A stretch of 64,000 nucleotides of DNA from Candidatus Syntrophopropionicum ammoniitolerans (GCA_013201395.1 JABMJD010000003.1:62001-126000); one strand, 5' to 3'; positions 44,289 through 54,450 are shown, counted from the stretch's first letter. Numbers and translations: made by a program. The notes: generated by a model from the letters alone, not told the origin.

Positions 44289-45344
44289 TTGAAAAATATT
44301 TACATATTAGGTACACCAAACAGCGGCAAAACAAGTATTGCTCTAGGCCTGGCTTTGAAGCTTCGCCAGGAAGGCCGCAAGGTGGCCTATTTTAAACCTG
44401 TGGGCAGTTATGCCGGGTCTACTAGTTTCCGGGGGGATGAGGACGCTCTCTTGATGAAAGAAATTCTGGAGATGGAACATCCACTAGAAACAATTGTCCC
44501 CTATATAGCAGGGCCCTCCTACCTGTCCAGCCATAGCGATCCCAGTGTGTCATTAAACAAGGTGCGGCGGGCTTATGAGAGTATCGCCGGCAATAGTGAT
44601 ATTATAATTATCGGTGGTGCCGGTTATCCCCATATCATGGGCTCTTTAGGTCTTGATGCCATGAGCTTGGCCCTGGAACTGCAGGCAATGCCGCTATATA
44701 TCATTAGAATTGACAATGACTACAGCCTGGATCAGACAATTTTCATCAACAGGTACATGTCTTGTAATGACACCCCTGTCTTTGGCAATATTTTTTACAA
44801 TGTTCCACGTTCTCTTTTGGCTAAAACAGAGGGAATATATAAGCCCACTTTACAAAGACTGGGATACCGTATTTTAGGGCTTGTCCCTGGTATGCCGGAT
44901 ATAACATCCCCGACAGTGAAAGAATATTATGAGGTTTTAGGTGGTGAAGTGCTGGCGGGGGAAGACAGGATGGAACAAATAGTGGAAGATATCGTTATTG
45001 GGGCCATGACTGCCGAAAGTGCCCTAGATTATCTGCGGCGGGGTGCTAACAAAGGTGTCATCACTGGTGGGGATCGTTCAGAAATAGCACTAGCCGCCCT
45101 GGAAACAAATACATCCATGATTGTTTTAACAGGCAGCCTCTATCCGGATGTCAAGTTAATCGCCCGTGCGGAAGGCCAGGGTGTCCCTTTGATTTTGGTA
45201 CATTACGACACCTACACAACTATAGAAAAAATGTCAGCAGTAAGCAGAAAAATAACTGCCGGTGACAAAAAAGCCATCAAAACAGCAGTCGATAATATTG
45301 ATCAATATGTAGAATGGAAAGGCATACTAAACGCCTTACAGTGA
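44289..45344 (+). CDS. BioD-like NTPase with DRTGG domain (phosphotransacetylase-like N-terminus)
   Basis: A protein of about 351 residues. The N-terminal half is a dethiobiotin-synthetase-like P-loop NTPase (YILGTPNSGKTSIALGLA), and the C-terminal half a DRTGG domain (IGAMTAESALDYLRRGANKGVITGGDRSEIALAAL), the layout of the regulatory part of some Pta enzymes without the acetyltransferase. TTG at 44289 is chosen because GAGGTGG precedes it. It is coupled to the acyl-CoA ligase, so it may sense nucleotide or acyl-CoA state for that enzyme. That role is inferred. Confidence 0.75.
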   Translation: MKNIYILGTPNSGKTSIALGLALKLRQEGRKVAYFKPVGSYAGSTSFRGDEDALLMKEILEMEHPLETIVPYIAGPSYLSSHSDPSVSLNKVRRAYESIAGNSDIIIIGGAGYPHIMGSLGLDAMSLALELQAMPLYIIRIDNDYSLDQTIFINRYMSCNDTPVFGNIFYNVPRSLLAKTEGIYKPTLQRLGYRILGLVPGMPDITSPTVKEYYEVLGGEVLAGEDRMEQIVEDIVIGAMTAESALDYLRRGANKGVITGGDRSEIALAALETNTSMIVLTGSLYPDVKLIARAEGQGVPLILVHYDTYTTIEKMSAVSRKITAGDKKAIKTAVDNIDQYVEWKGILNALQ

Positions 45345-45353
45345 AGGTTGCTG

Positions 45354-45800
45354 CTATTTCATTAATTTGAGCTCCGCACGCCCTTGTTCCAGTTGTTCCA
45401 TAATTTTTCCCAGGTTTTCCTGCAGGTTTACTAGAATATCATCGGCATAACCTTTGGCCCCTTCACGAATCTCCATGGCCACTGATTCGGCTTTGCCCAG
45501 GATCTCATCGGCGTTGACTTTTGCCTGGCGGACTATTTCACTATCGTCTGCCCTTTTCTCAATCTGTTTTTGCGCATCGTCCACAATGCGCATGGCTTCT
45601 TTTTGAGAATCTTGTAGGACCTTTTCCCGCTCCTGGATAATCCACTTGGCCTGGCGGACTTCCTCAGGCATGGTTGTCCTAATGCGGTCCAGGAGATCGA
45701 GCAGGCGGTCTTCCTCTACCATTACCTTTCTGGTAAATGGCACCTTGCCACTATTTTCAATTAACTCTTCCAATTCGTTTAGGGAATTTAGCAAATCCAC
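45354..45800 (-). CDS. coiled-coil protein resembling ATP synthase b / DivIVA-type
   Basis: A 148-residue highly charged, largely helical protein. VEEDRLLDLLDRIRTTMPEEVRQAKWIIQEREKVLQDSQKEA and later heptads predict a long coiled coil; there is no membrane segment. Similar proteins next to coaD in Clostridia are loosely labelled as ATP-synthase-b-like. The function is unknown. It follows coaD by 24 bases. Confidence 0.65.
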   Translation of the reverse strand: MDLLNSLNELEELIENSGKVPFTRKVMVEEDRLLDLLDRIRTTMPEEVRQAKWIIQEREKVLQDSQKEAMRIVDDAQKQIEKRADDSEIVRQAKVNADEILGKAESVAMEIREGAKGYADDILVNLQENLGKIMEQLEQGRAELKLMK

Positions 45801-45824
45801 TTTGTTATATGTCCTCCCCCAAAT

Positions 45825-46307
45825 TTATTTGTCCCGCATTTTTTCTTTTAGTTTTTGCGCCACCAGCGGCGGCACCAGGCCACTAACTGAACCACCGAAA
45901 AAAGCAATTTCCTTTACTGTGGTGGAATTGATAAAGGAATATTCTGCTCTGGTCATCAAAAAAACAGTTTCCAAATGACAAGCCAACTTTTTGTTTGTTA
46001 GTGCCATGCGGAATTCATTTTCAAAGTCTGAAATTACCCGCAGCCCCCGTACAATCGCCTTTGCCTTGTGCTCGATTGCATAATGTATGGTCAACCCATT
46101 AAACATATCTACCTCAACATTAGGAAAAGGTTTAAGTACCTCCTTCAATAATACAACCCGCTCCTCGGGGGTAAATAGCGGCTTTTTAGTAGTGTTCCAG
46201 GATACAGCTACTATTAATTTGGAAAACAACGAGGAAGCCCTGCCGATGATATCCAGATGCCCTAGTGTCACCGGATCAAAACTCCCAGGATATATAGCAA
46301 TTTGCAT
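45825..46307 (-). CDS. coaD: phosphopantetheine adenylyltransferase
   Basis: A 160-residue CoaD: IAIYPGSFDPVTLGHLDIIGRAS at the start with the nucleotidyltransferase GH pair, RGLRVISDFENEFRMA, and the C-terminal SSTTVKE-like motif (here NSTTVKEIAFFGG). It makes dephospho-CoA. ATG at 46307 has GGGAGGGTG before it; the longer frame is not family-like. Directly downstream of rsmD, the usual pair. Confidence 0.95.
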   Translation of the reverse strand: MQIAIYPGSFDPVTLGHLDIIGRASSLFSKLIVAVSWNTTKKPLFTPEERVVLLKEVLKPFPNVEVDMFNGLTIHYAIEHKAKAIVRGLRVISDFENEFRMALTNKKLACHLETVFLMTRAEYSFINSTTVKEIAFFGGSVSGLVPPLVAQKLKEKMRDK

Positions 46308-46328
46308 TCTATTCACCCTCCCCGGCAA

Positions 46329-46883
46329 TTACCGATATCTGTAAAATGAAAGTAACGTATCACCATATCTCTCCTGGCGAACCAGGATTAGTTCTTCTAT
46401 TTTCCGGGGCAGGTGATGGCCCTTACTACTTTCTACAACAACCATCCCATCGGCCTCCAATAGCCTGTGCCTAATAATACCCGTCAGTGTGCTAGCCTCA
46501 TAATCCTTAAGGTACGGTGGATCGAGAAAAATTATGTTGAACAATTTGTTTTTGCGACCCAACTGGGTTAAAACTGCTGTAACTTCTCCGCGAATCAACT
46601 GACTTTTTTCCACAAACCCGGTAACACGCAAATTTTCTTTTATAATATGTAAGGCTTTACTATTAGTTTCGACAAAAATTACACTAGCAGCACCACGGCT
46701 TAAGGCTTCTATACCGATGTTCCCACTTCCTGCAAAGAGATCTAAAAAACTGCTGTTTATTACACAGTCTCCTAGAATATTAAAAAGCGCTTCTTTAACC
46801 CGATCTGATGTCGGTCTGACTACTAATCCTGCCGGGGTTTTAAGTTTACGCTTTTTAGCCGAACCAGCAATAACGCGTGGAAT
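46329..46883 (-). CDS. rsmD: 16S rRNA (guanine966-N2)-methyltransferase RsmD, apparent AUU start
   Basis: A methyltransferase of about 184 residues. Family-typical text runs unbroken from PRVIAGSAKKRKLKTPAGL through RPTSDRVKEALFNIL, FLDLFAGSGNIGIEALSRGA (SAM site) and the catalytic FLDPPY. An automatic call would start at TTG 46631 and lose the SAM site. No ATG, GTG or TTG occurs in frame before the conserved N-terminus, but ATT at 46883 stands six bases after AAAGGAAGGG and gives M-PRVIAG, the usual RsmD beginning. So translation probably starts at AUU. coaD follows. Confidence 0.85.
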   Translation of the reverse strand: MPRVIAGSAKKRKLKTPAGLVVRPTSDRVKEALFNILGDCVINSSFLDLFAGSGNIGIEALSRGAASVIFVETNSKALHIIKENLRVTGFVEKSQLIRGEVTAVLTQLGRKNKLFNIIFLDPPYLKDYEASTLTGIIRHRLLEADGMVVVESSKGHHLPRKIEELILVRQERYGDTLLSFYRYR

Positions 46884-47022
46884 AAGAATCCCTTCCTTTA
46901 ATCTGTTATTATAGCATATTTAATCAGGAAAATCGATTGATTCAATACCTCGAAAACATCCACTGTTTTACTTCCGCATAGGCCACAATAAATAGGATAT
47001 CCTAAAAGCAGCTAAAACAAAA

Positions 47023-48021
47023 ATGGGGGTTTGCATTTTGGATCTTGATTTTTATAAAAACAATAATATTAACGTTGATCTGGCTATTGAAGCCCACGAT
47101 ATTGTGCGTGGCCAGTTGGGAACAGAAATTCCCGGAGCAGTTGTCAACCGTCACCAGTTTGCTAACGCATCGGTAACCAGTGTGCAGGTAGTGGAAGAAA
47201 AAGCAGCACAGATGATGGGCAAACCTGTGGGCACATATATAACCATAGAAGCACCTGCCATGAGGGATAAAAATCCCACTGCCCAAAAGGAGGTGGCAGA
47301 GGTCCTGGCTCAACAGCTTTCATCCCTATTTGACCTGCCTGAAAACGCCAATGTACTTATTGTTGGGCTGGGCAACAGGCAAGCCACCCCTGATTCTTTG
47401 GGCCCCAAGGTAGTGGAGCAGTCTATTGTTACCCGTCATCTATACCGATACGCCCCGGAGGAGTTAAAGGGAGGCATGCGCTCTGTGAGTGCAATGGCTC
47501 CCAGTGTGCTGGGCATCACCGGCATTGAGTCAGCCGAAATAATAAAAGGTGTGGTGGAAAAAATCCAACCGGAGCTAATTATTGCTATAGATGCCCTGGC
47601 CGCCGGTAGTGTGAACCGGATCGGTACAACTATCCAGCTTGCAGATACAGGTATTAGCCCTGGTTCTGGTATTGGCAACAAGCGCACCGGCATAAACAAG
47701 GAAACAATGGGGGTATTGACCATTGCCATCGGAGTCCCCACAGTGGTGAATGCTGCCGTTATCGCCCAGATAACAATAGAACACTTTTTAGAAAAACTCA
47801 AATCAAACCCGATGCTTAATAAGGTGCAGCAAAACATTATGCCGGACTATACCCAGGGAATAATAAATGATATTTTAAGCCCCTTCAGGGGAAATTTGAT
47901 GGTCACCCCCAAAGAGATTGATGCATTAATCCTTGACACCTCTAAGGTTGTTGCCGGTGGCATATCTATGGCCCTTCATCCAGCCATTAGTGCTGAAGAA
48001 TATAATATGTATCTTCATTAG
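47023..48021 (+). CDS. gpr: germination protease Gpr
   Basis: A 332-residue GPR protease, which degrades small acid-soluble spore proteins on germination. The pro-region and conserved TDLAIEAHDIV-like start (here VDLAIEAHDIVRGQ), GLGNRQATPDSLGPKVVEQ and IIAIDALAAGSVNRIGTTIQLADTGISPGSGIGN are present. The true start may be TTG at 47038 (MDLDFYKNNN), which has GGGGG before it. Divergent from rsmD. Strong sign of a spore former. Confidence 0.93.
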   Translation: MGVCILDLDFYKNNNINVDLAIEAHDIVRGQLGTEIPGAVVNRHQFANASVTSVQVVEEKAAQMMGKPVGTYITIEAPAMRDKNPTAQKEVAEVLAQQLSSLFDLPENANVLIVGLGNRQATPDSLGPKVVEQSIVTRHLYRYAPEELKGGMRSVSAMAPSVLGITGIESAEIIKGVVEKIQPELIIAIDALAAGSVNRIGTTIQLADTGISPGSGIGNKRTGINKETMGVLTIAIGVPTVVNAAVIAQITIEHFLEKLKSNPMLNKVQQNIMPDYTQGIINDILSPFRGNLMVTPKEIDALILDTSKVVAGGISMALHPAISAEEYNMYLH

Positions 48022-48053
48022 ATTTAAAGCATTAATTTAAAACGCAAAAATAT

Positions 48054-48082
48054 TGCAAGCAGCTATCCTAACACTGCTTGCA
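48054..48082 (+). terminator. terminator after gpr
   Basis: Perfect stem TGCAAGCAG / CTGCTTGCA with an 11-base loop, followed by TTCTAAAATTATTT. The rest of 48083..48325 up to recG shows no gene apart from a strong ribosome-binding site followed by a four-codon frame. Confidence 0.6.
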
Positions 48083-48325
48083 TTCTAAAATTATTTGGAG
48101 GTGGAATGGCAATTTATTAGAACAGGTACTATTTCGTTGGCCGACCCAGGTAACAGAGTTCTAAAATGCATCTAAGACATGTGGAACAAGTAAGACCTTT
48201 TGTCAATATTATTTAACCACCTCCTGTTTCTTGTTGTATTTAGTATAGATCAAAACGAAATATATATACTAGTGAAATATTTCTTCAAAACCCATCACCG
48301 ACACATGCAAATGCAAATTGTAGCT

Positions 48326-50395
48326 TTAACCACCGCTAATATTAATATTTTTGCCAAACCTGGCTTTCACTTCTGCAAATATTGCTCTGCTGCTGGTGTC
48401 TTTGCAAGAAGGATCCCTGTGCACCAAAGCCTGGGCCTCCCTCCTGGCTGCCTCCAGGGCTTTCCAATCCCGCAACAAGTCGGCAATTTTGAGCTCAGGG
48501 AGACCGGATTGACGGGTACCGTGAAATTCACCCGGGCCACGCAGGCGTAGATCCTCCTCTGCCAGCAGGAAACCATCCCTTGTCCTGGTCATCACCCGCA
48601 GGCGATCCCGGCCTTGATCTGTTTTCGGATCGGCAACGAGGATACAATAGGACTGGTGGCTGCTGCGCCCCACTCGACCCCGCAGTTGATGCAGTTGGGC
48701 CAGGCCGAAACGGTCTGCATCAATGATCAGCATCACCGTAGCGTTGGGAATATCCAGGCCCACTTCGATCACTGTAGTAGAAACTAACACCTTGATCTCC
48801 CCTTGGCGAAAACGGGACATTGTTTCTTCCTTTTCCGCCGATTTCATCCGGCCATGCAGCAATCCCACCTGGAGCCCCTTGAACTCATTTGCCGCTAGTT
48901 CGGCAGAAAGATTGATTGCCGACTGCAAATCGATTTTTTCTGACTCCTCCACCAACGGACAGACAATATAAGCCTGGTGTCCCAGGCTGACCTGTTTTTT
49001 AACCAGGCGCAAAGCTTTGGGTAACGCCCGGGGCAGAACAGCATATGTTTTTACGGGGTTCCTTCCCGGGGGTAGTTCGCCGATAACGGAAATATCAAGA
49101 TCCCCATACAGGGTCAGGGCTAATGTGCGGGGAATGGGGGTAGCTGTCATTACCAGGGTATCGGGCAAGTTTCCCTTATGGGTCAGGGCAGCCCGCTGGC
49201 GCACCCCGAAACGATGCTGTTCATCCACTACCACCAGGCCTAACCTTTGAAAACTAACGTCACCCTGAAGCAATGCGTGGGTACCCACTAACAGTTTCAA
49301 TTCCCCGGCAGCAATCCGGGCCAGAAGCCGCTCCCGCTCTTTTTTCCTTGTACCACTGGTCAGCAGCCCAACTTCCACACCAATAGCGGCCAAATCCTTG
49401 CTCAGCCCCAGGTAATGCTGTTCAGCAAGGATTTCCGTCGGGGCCATTAAAGCTGCCTGTAAACCACTTTCCACCGCCCGGAGCATGGTCATGGTGGAAA
49501 TCACTGTTTTCCCGGCGCCCACATCTCCCTGGAGCAAACGGTGCAAGGGTCTGGAGCCGTCCAAGTCCGCCGATATCTCCCTCCACACTCGGCGCTGGCC
49601 CCCCGTGAGCTGAAAGGGCAGATTTTTTTGGTACAGGTGCAGCAATTTACCTGGCGGCAGATAATTGTAAGACTTCACACTGCAATTTATCTCCCGTTTT
49701 CGCATCGCCAGGACCAGTTGAAGAAGAAAAAATTCTTCAAAAATGAATCTCTTTCTAGCACCCCGGGCCTCTTTTTCCCCGTCAGGAAAATGAATTTGCT
49801 GTAGGGCCTGCCCGATCCGGGGTAAATTATATTTTTCTGTTATTTCGCCAGGCAAAAAGTCATCTATTTGATTATCTAACACTGCCAGGGCAGTATTAAT
49901 CATCAGCCTCAGTTGCCGTTGGTTGAGCCCATCAGTCAGGGGGTAGACAGGCACCAGACGCCCGGCACTGAGGCTATCACCGCCATTGTCCACCTCATAA
50001 TCTTCCACCATCAATTGGGTAGCGCCATAACCCTTGTCCACTTTGCCGGTAATATAAATTTTTGTTCCCGGCGGCAGGCGTTTTCTAATAAAGGGCTGGT
50101 TAAACCAAACAGCATAAAATACCCCAAACCCATCATGCACTGCCAGCTTGGTAATGGTTAAACCCCGTCTTGGTTTTAAATCCTGGGCTGCCAGGACCTT
50201 ACCGCCTATGGTAGCGGTCTCATCATGAACTAAGGTACCGGCAGAACGCAGGTGGGTACGATCTTCATAACGCCGGGGAAAATGGGACAAAAGATCCCCC
50301 ACCGTAAATATACCCAGCTTTTGCAGGGACGCCGCCCGGCGCGGCCCGATTGTTTTTATGGACTGGACAGGTTTCAGTAATAAATTATTTTGCAT
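48326..50395 (-). CDS. recG: ATP-dependent DNA helicase RecG
   Basis: A RecG of about 689 residues that remodels stalled forks and branched DNA. N-terminal wedge (OB) domain begins IKTIGPRRAASLQKLGI and holds YEDRT; helicase motifs LLQGDVGAGKTVIS (I), VVVDEQHRFG (II), VMTATPIPRTLAL (III) and QLRGRVGRSSHQSYC (VI) follow. ATG at 50395 has GAGGG before it. Divergent from rpmB. Confidence 0.95.
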   Translation of the reverse strand: MQNNLLLKPVQSIKTIGPRRAASLQKLGIFTVGDLLSHFPRRYEDRTHLRSAGTLVHDETATIGGKVLAAQDLKPRRGLTITKLAVHDGFGVFYAVWFNQPFIRKRLPPGTKIYITGKVDKGYGATQLMVEDYEVDNGGDSLSAGRLVPVYPLTDGLNQRQLRLMINTALAVLDNQIDDFLPGEITEKYNLPRIGQALQQIHFPDGEKEARGARKRFIFEEFFLLQLVLAMRKREINCSVKSYNYLPPGKLLHLYQKNLPFQLTGGQRRVWREISADLDGSRPLHRLLQGDVGAGKTVISTMTMLRAVESGLQAALMAPTEILAEQHYLGLSKDLAAIGVEVGLLTSGTRKKERERLLARIAAGELKLLVGTHALLQGDVSFQRLGLVVVDEQHRFGVRQRAALTHKGNLPDTLVMTATPIPRTLALTLYGDLDISVIGELPPGRNPVKTYAVLPRALPKALRLVKKQVSLGHQAYIVCPLVEESEKIDLQSAINLSAELAANEFKGLQVGLLHGRMKSAEKEETMSRFRQGEIKVLVSTTVIEVGLDIPNATVMLIIDADRFGLAQLHQLRGRVGRSSHQSYCILVADPKTDQGRDRLRVMTRTRDGFLLAEEDLRLRGPGEFHGTRQSGLPELKIADLLRDWKALEAARREAQALVHRDPSCKDTSSRAIFAEVKARFGKNINISGG

Positions 50396-50513
50396 ACTAA
50401 CCCTCAAATAAAAAATATTTACTACCTGGATTTTGCATTTTTAAACAATACAGCTCTTGCAGCAGATAGCGTTTTTTGATAAAATAATTAGGTGGTCCAA
50501 AGGGGGTGTGTAC

Positions 50514-50705
50514 ATGGCTAGAAATTGTATAGTTTGCGGCAAAGGCACAGCAGTGGGCATCAAACTTAGTCACTCGCATATCCGTAATAAAAGAAAATGG
50601 GCACCTAACCTGCAGCGGGTCAGGGCTCTCATTAACGGTTCCCCGAAAAAGGTGTTGGTATGCACCAGATGCCTGAGAAGCGGCAGGATAGAGCGTGCCT
50701 TATAA
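50514..50705 (+). CDS. rpmB: 50S ribosomal protein L28
   Basis: A 63-residue L28 with MARNCIVCGKGTAVG, the basic NKRKWAPNLQRVRA segment and VCTRCLRSG; the paired cysteines suggest the zinc form. AGGGGGTG precedes the ATG. Confidence 0.95.
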   Translation: MARNCIVCGKGTAVGIKLSHSHIRNKRKWAPNLQRVRALINGSPKKVLVCTRCLRSGRIERAL

Positions 50706-50720
50706 ATATAATACCTTAAA

Positions 50721-50748
50721 AAAAAACGGCAGTTAAGCCGTTTTTTGA
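50721..50748. terminator. two-way terminator between rpmB and ribH
   Basis: AAAACGGC and GCCGTTTT form the stem; T runs follow on both strands, so it can end both convergent transcripts. Confidence 0.85.
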
Positions 50749-50775
50749 TTTTTATCTGTCTAGATGCAGTTATTA

Positions 50776-51252
50776 TCATTCTGCCTGATCTATATCCCGC
50801 ATCAGGTTGGCCATTTCAATGGCCGCCATAGCCGCATCCCAACCCTTGTTGCCTGCTTTTGTCCCGGCCCTCTCAATGGCTTGTTCGATTGTATCGGAAG
50901 TGATTACCCCGAATATAGTAGGAGTGCCACTTTCCAAACCAACCTTAGCTACACCTTTGGTGACTTCACCGGCCACATAGTCGAAATGGGGTGTAGCCCC
51001 CCGGATGACCGCGCCCAGGCAGATCACTGCATCATATTTATTTTTTGCGACTAACTTGCTTGCTGCTACCGGTATTTCAAAGGCCCCCGGTACCCAGGCC
51101 ACCTCAATGTCTTGATCCGACACCTCATGCCGGTGGAGGGCATCCAGGGCACCGCTGAGCAGTTTATTGGTAATAAATTCGTTGAATCGACCAGCCACAA
51201 TGCCAAATTTAAGCCCCCGGCCCACAAGATGTCCTTCATACAGCCTCGGCAT
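50776..51252 (-). CDS. ribH: 6,7-dimethyl-8-ribityllumazine synthase
   Basis: A 158-residue lumazine synthase. [51 protein letters not shown] and [17 protein letters not shown] match the family closely. It condenses the ribBA product with the ribD product. Last gene of the riboflavin operon. Confidence 0.95.
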   Translation of the reverse strand: MPRLYEGHLVGRGLKFGIVAGRFNEFITNKLLSGALDALHRHEVSDQDIEVAWVPGAFEIPVAASKLVAKNKYDAVICLGAVIRGATPHFDYVAGEVTKGVAKVGLESGTPTIFGVITSDTIEQAIERAGTKAGNKGWDAAMAAIEMANLMRDIDQAE

Positions 51253-51362
51253 ATATCCATCTCCTTTATTTCATAATCTAAAATAAACCTGCAGGATCTA
51301 CGGGTTTGCCTTTCAAATCCTGTCTGGTTGGTCTTTCATTAATTTTGTTTCCCGCTAACTGT

Positions 51363-52571
51363 TTAGTGATCGGCAGCAATGTTTAACAGATGACCAAGCT
51401 TTTTCTGCTTGGTGGTGAGATAGAAACGGTTACAGGCGCCCGGGTTAATCACAATAGGAACCCTCTCCATCACTTGGAGGCCGTGACCCTCCAGGCCGGC
51501 TATTTTGCGCGGGTTATTAGTCAGCAGTCTGATCTTTTTTAGTCCCAGGTCGGCCAGAATTTGCGCACCCAGACCATAGTCCCTTAGATCCGCCGGAAAG
51601 CCCAGTTCCAGGTTGGCTTCTACAGTATCCCGGCCTTCATCCTGCAGATGGTAAGCCCTGATTTTATTTAAAAGACCGATACCTCTTCCCTCCTGCCTCA
51701 TATACAGGAGAACCCCTGCGCCTTCTTCAGCAATCATGGCCATAGCATGGCTGAGTTGGCCCCCGCAATCACAGCGTATGGAACCGAAAACATCGCCGGT
51801 CAGGCATTCCGAATGCACCCGTACCAGGGGCGCCTCAGCCTTACTCAGGTCACCCATAACCAGGGCAATGTGTCCTTTGTTGTCCAAAAGGCTTTCGTAA
51901 GCCACAGCTGTAAATTCACCATGAATGGTAGGCAGTTTAGCTTCGTCAACCCGCCGCACTAGCTTTTCCGTACGGCGCCTGTACTGGATCAGGTCGGCGA
52001 TAGTAATTATTTTTAAATTATGAACCTTGATAAACTCCATCAGTTCAGGCACCCTGGCCATAGCTCCATCCTCTTTCATAATTTCACAACACACACCAGC
52101 AGGATGGAGCCCGGCCAGTTGGGCTAGATCTACTGTGGCCTCAGTGTGTCCTGTCCGCCGCAGCACACCCCCCTCTTTGGCGCGTAACGGGAAAATATGT
52201 CCGGGGCGGCGCAAGTCCTCTGGTTTTGTGCGCGGATCGAGAATTGCCCTAATGGTCATGGCCCGTTCATGGGCGGAAATACCAGTGGTGCAATCTTTGT
52301 AGTCGATGGAGACGGTAAAAGCAGTAGCGTGGGGATCAGTATTGTTGGTCACCATAGCCGGAAGTTCCAGCTCATCAAGACGTTCTCCCGAAATGGGGAG
52401 GCAGATTAGTCCCCGGCCATAAACAGCCATAAAATTGACTAGTTCGGGCGTAGCCTTTTCGGCCGCCATGATCAGGTCACCCTCGTTTTCCCGATCTTCA
52501 TCATCGACCGCCACAATGATTTTTCCCTGCCTGATATCTTCTACAGCCTCTTCAATTGTGTTGAATTTCAT
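51363..52571 (-). CDS. ribBA: bifunctional DHBP synthase / GTP cyclohydrolase II
   Basis: A 402-residue fusion. Residues 1-200 are 3,4-dihydroxy-2-butanone-4-phosphate synthase ([32 protein letters not shown]). The C-terminal half is GTP cyclohydrolase II with the zinc site [19 protein letters not shown] and [15 protein letters not shown]. It supplies both starting compounds of riboflavin synthesis. Confidence 0.95.
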   Translation of the reverse strand: MKFNTIEEAVEDIRQGKIIVAVDDEDRENEGDLIMAAEKATPELVNFMAVYGRGLICLPISGERLDELELPAMVTNNTDPHATAFTVSIDYKDCTTGISAHERAMTIRAILDPRTKPEDLRRPGHIFPLRAKEGGVLRRTGHTEATVDLAQLAGLHPAGVCCEIMKEDGAMARVPELMEFIKVHNLKIITIADLIQYRRRTEKLVRRVDEAKLPTIHGEFTAVAYESLLDNKGHIALVMGDLSKAEAPLVRVHSECLTGDVFGSIRCDCGGQLSHAMAMIAEEGAGVLLYMRQEGRGIGLLNKIRAYHLQDEGRDTVEANLELGFPADLRDYGLGAQILADLGLKKIRLLTNNPRKIAGLEGHGLQVMERVPIVINPGACNRFYLTTKQKKLGHLLNIAADH

Positions 52572-52592
52572 CCTTATGCCTCCTAATATGAT

Positions 52593-53243
52593 TTAAAGAA
52601 AACCATGTTCCGCTAAAAATTCTACACTTATTCCGGCATCGCTCTCCTTGCCACCTGAAAAACTGATCATCCGCTCAATATACTTACCGACAATATCACC
52701 TTCCAGATTAACGCTATCCCCAGTTTTTTTAAATCCTAGCGTGGTTTCCTGGGCCGTGTGGGGGATTAGTGACACCTGGAAGACATCTGCCGCAAAATCT
52801 ACAACAGTGAGACTGATCCCATCTATGGCCACAGAACCTTTTTTAATCATGTAGCGCATCACTGCTTCCGGCGCCTTGATACTAATCAGCAGCGCTATGT
52901 CATGTTTTTCCCGTTGGACAATTGTACCGATCCCATCAATGTGACCGCTGACAATATGCCCACCCAGTCTGTCACCCAGACGTAGGGCCCTTTCTAGGTT
53001 TACCCTGTCACCTACTTTTAACTTGCCAAGATTGCTTTTATCCAGGGTCTCAGCCATGACATCTGCAGTAAAATCAAGCTCACCAAAACGTACCGCAGTA
53101 AGACAGACACCATTGACCATGATGCTGTCACCCACTCGGCTGTCTTCGATCACTTTGGCTGCTTTAATCAGCAGCTGGGCCGAATGAGCACCCCGCCGTA
53201 CAGCTTTTATGACCCCTAGTTCTTCCACAATGCCGGTAAACAA
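52593..53243 (-). CDS. ribE: riboflavin synthase alpha subunit
   Basis: A 216-residue riboflavin synthase with the internal duplication typical of the family: [10 protein letters not shown] and VNGVCLTAV in the first half, [11 protein letters not shown] and DGISLTVVD in the second. It converts two lumazines to riboflavin. Between ribD and ribBA. Confidence 0.95.
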   Translation of the reverse strand: MFTGIVEELGVIKAVRRGAHSAQLLIKAAKVIEDSRVGDSIMVNGVCLTAVRFGELDFTADVMAETLDKSNLGKLKVGDRVNLERALRLGDRLGGHIVSGHIDGIGTIVQREKHDIALLISIKAPEAVMRYMIKKGSVAIDGISLTVVDFAADVFQVSLIPHTAQETTLGFKKTGDSVNLEGDIVGKYIERMISFSGGKESDAGISVEFLAEHGFL

Positions 53244-53287
53244 AGGTTATCCCCCTCATATCTAAAAACCTGTACGATCAACAAGTT

Positions 53288-54388
53288 TTATTTCCTATAT
53301 TTTAAATATCCTTCTATCAAAAGGTCCACACCCAGGCGGCTTACCTTAACCCGTTCCAAGGCCATCGCCTCAACGGGGGTGTCTACCCCCAGGCCGCCCA
53401 CAGGGCCGGGCGCATCCTGTCCGCCGATTATTTTCGGGGCAATAAACCAGGCTACCTTATCTACTATTCGGGCCGAAAAAGCCGAGCCATGTATCAGCGC
53501 CCCTCCTTCGACCAAAACTGAGGTGATGCTCTCTGCACCCAAAATACCCATCAATCCGACCAGATCCACCTGGGGTCCTTCGTTGACAACCAGCACCTTG
53601 ACATTGTTTTTACTGCCCAGTGCAGCCAGCTTTTCCCGGGGCGCCCGGGTAGTAACGGCAATTATTGTGGGTGCTGCCGATTCCTGGGTCAACACCCTGG
53701 CGTTCAGGGGAATTCTAGCCTTACTGTCCAGAATAATCCGCACCGGATCACGTCCACCTCCATCAGGTAGACGGGTTGTGAGGGCCGGATCATCCGCCAG
53801 CACTGTACCGATACCGACCATAATGGCATCATACCAATCCCTTAGCTGCCTGCCGTAGGCACGTGCCTCTTCGCCTGTAATCCATTTGGATTTGCCGGTA
53901 CGGGTGGCAATTTTTCCATCGAGGCTGACAGCCGCCTTGGCCACCACAAAAGGCCGGCTGGTAGTAATATATTTTATAAAAACCTCGTTCAGAGCCAGGG
54001 CTTCCTCTTCCAACACACCGGTGGTTACCTCTATGCCCGCCGATCTAAGTAACCGCACCCCTCCTCCGGCAACAAGGGGGTTGGGATCCCTGGCAGCAAT
54101 TACCACCCTGGAAATACCGGCGTTTATAATAGCGCTGGTACAGGGACCGGTACGCCCATAATGGCAACAAGGTTCCAGTGTTACGTACATGGTTGCCCCG
54201 GAAGCTGCTTCCCCTGCCTCGTTCAAGGCATGTATTTCGGCATGAGGTGTGCCGGCCTTTAGGTGACACCCCCGCCCGACTATTTCCCCTTTTTGCTCCA
54301 CAACGGCCCCCACCATCGGGTTAGGGCTGGTGCGGCCCCTGGCCTTTGCGGCCAAATCCAGAGCTAGTCTCATATATTTTTTATCCAT
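53288..54388 (-). CDS. ribD: bifunctional riboflavin deaminase/reductase RibD
   Basis: A 366-residue fusion. The N-terminal deaminase has the zinc motif HAEIHAL...PCCHYGRTGPC; the C-terminal reductase has FVVAKAAVSLDGKIATRTGKSKWITG and VLVEGGALIHGS. It performs two middle steps of riboflavin synthesis. First gene behind the FMN riboswitch. Confidence 0.95.
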   Translation of the reverse strand: MDKKYMRLALDLAAKARGRTSPNPMVGAVVEQKGEIVGRGCHLKAGTPHAEIHALNEAGEAASGATMYVTLEPCCHYGRTGPCTSAIINAGISRVVIAARDPNPLVAGGGVRLLRSAGIEVTTGVLEEEALALNEVFIKYITTSRPFVVAKAAVSLDGKIATRTGKSKWITGEEARAYGRQLRDWYDAIMVGIGTVLADDPALTTRLPDGGGRDPVRIILDSKARIPLNARVLTQESAAPTIIAVTTRAPREKLAALGSKNNVKVLVVNEGPQVDLVGLMGILGAESITSVLVEGGALIHGSAFSARIVDKVAWFIAPKIIGGQDAPGPVGGLGVDTPVEAMALERVKVSRLGVDLLIEGYLKYRK

Positions 54389-54450
54389 TCTATTTTCCCG
54401 CCTAATGGGCCAAGGTTATTATTATAATGGCCTTTTTGAACTGGGCCTTA

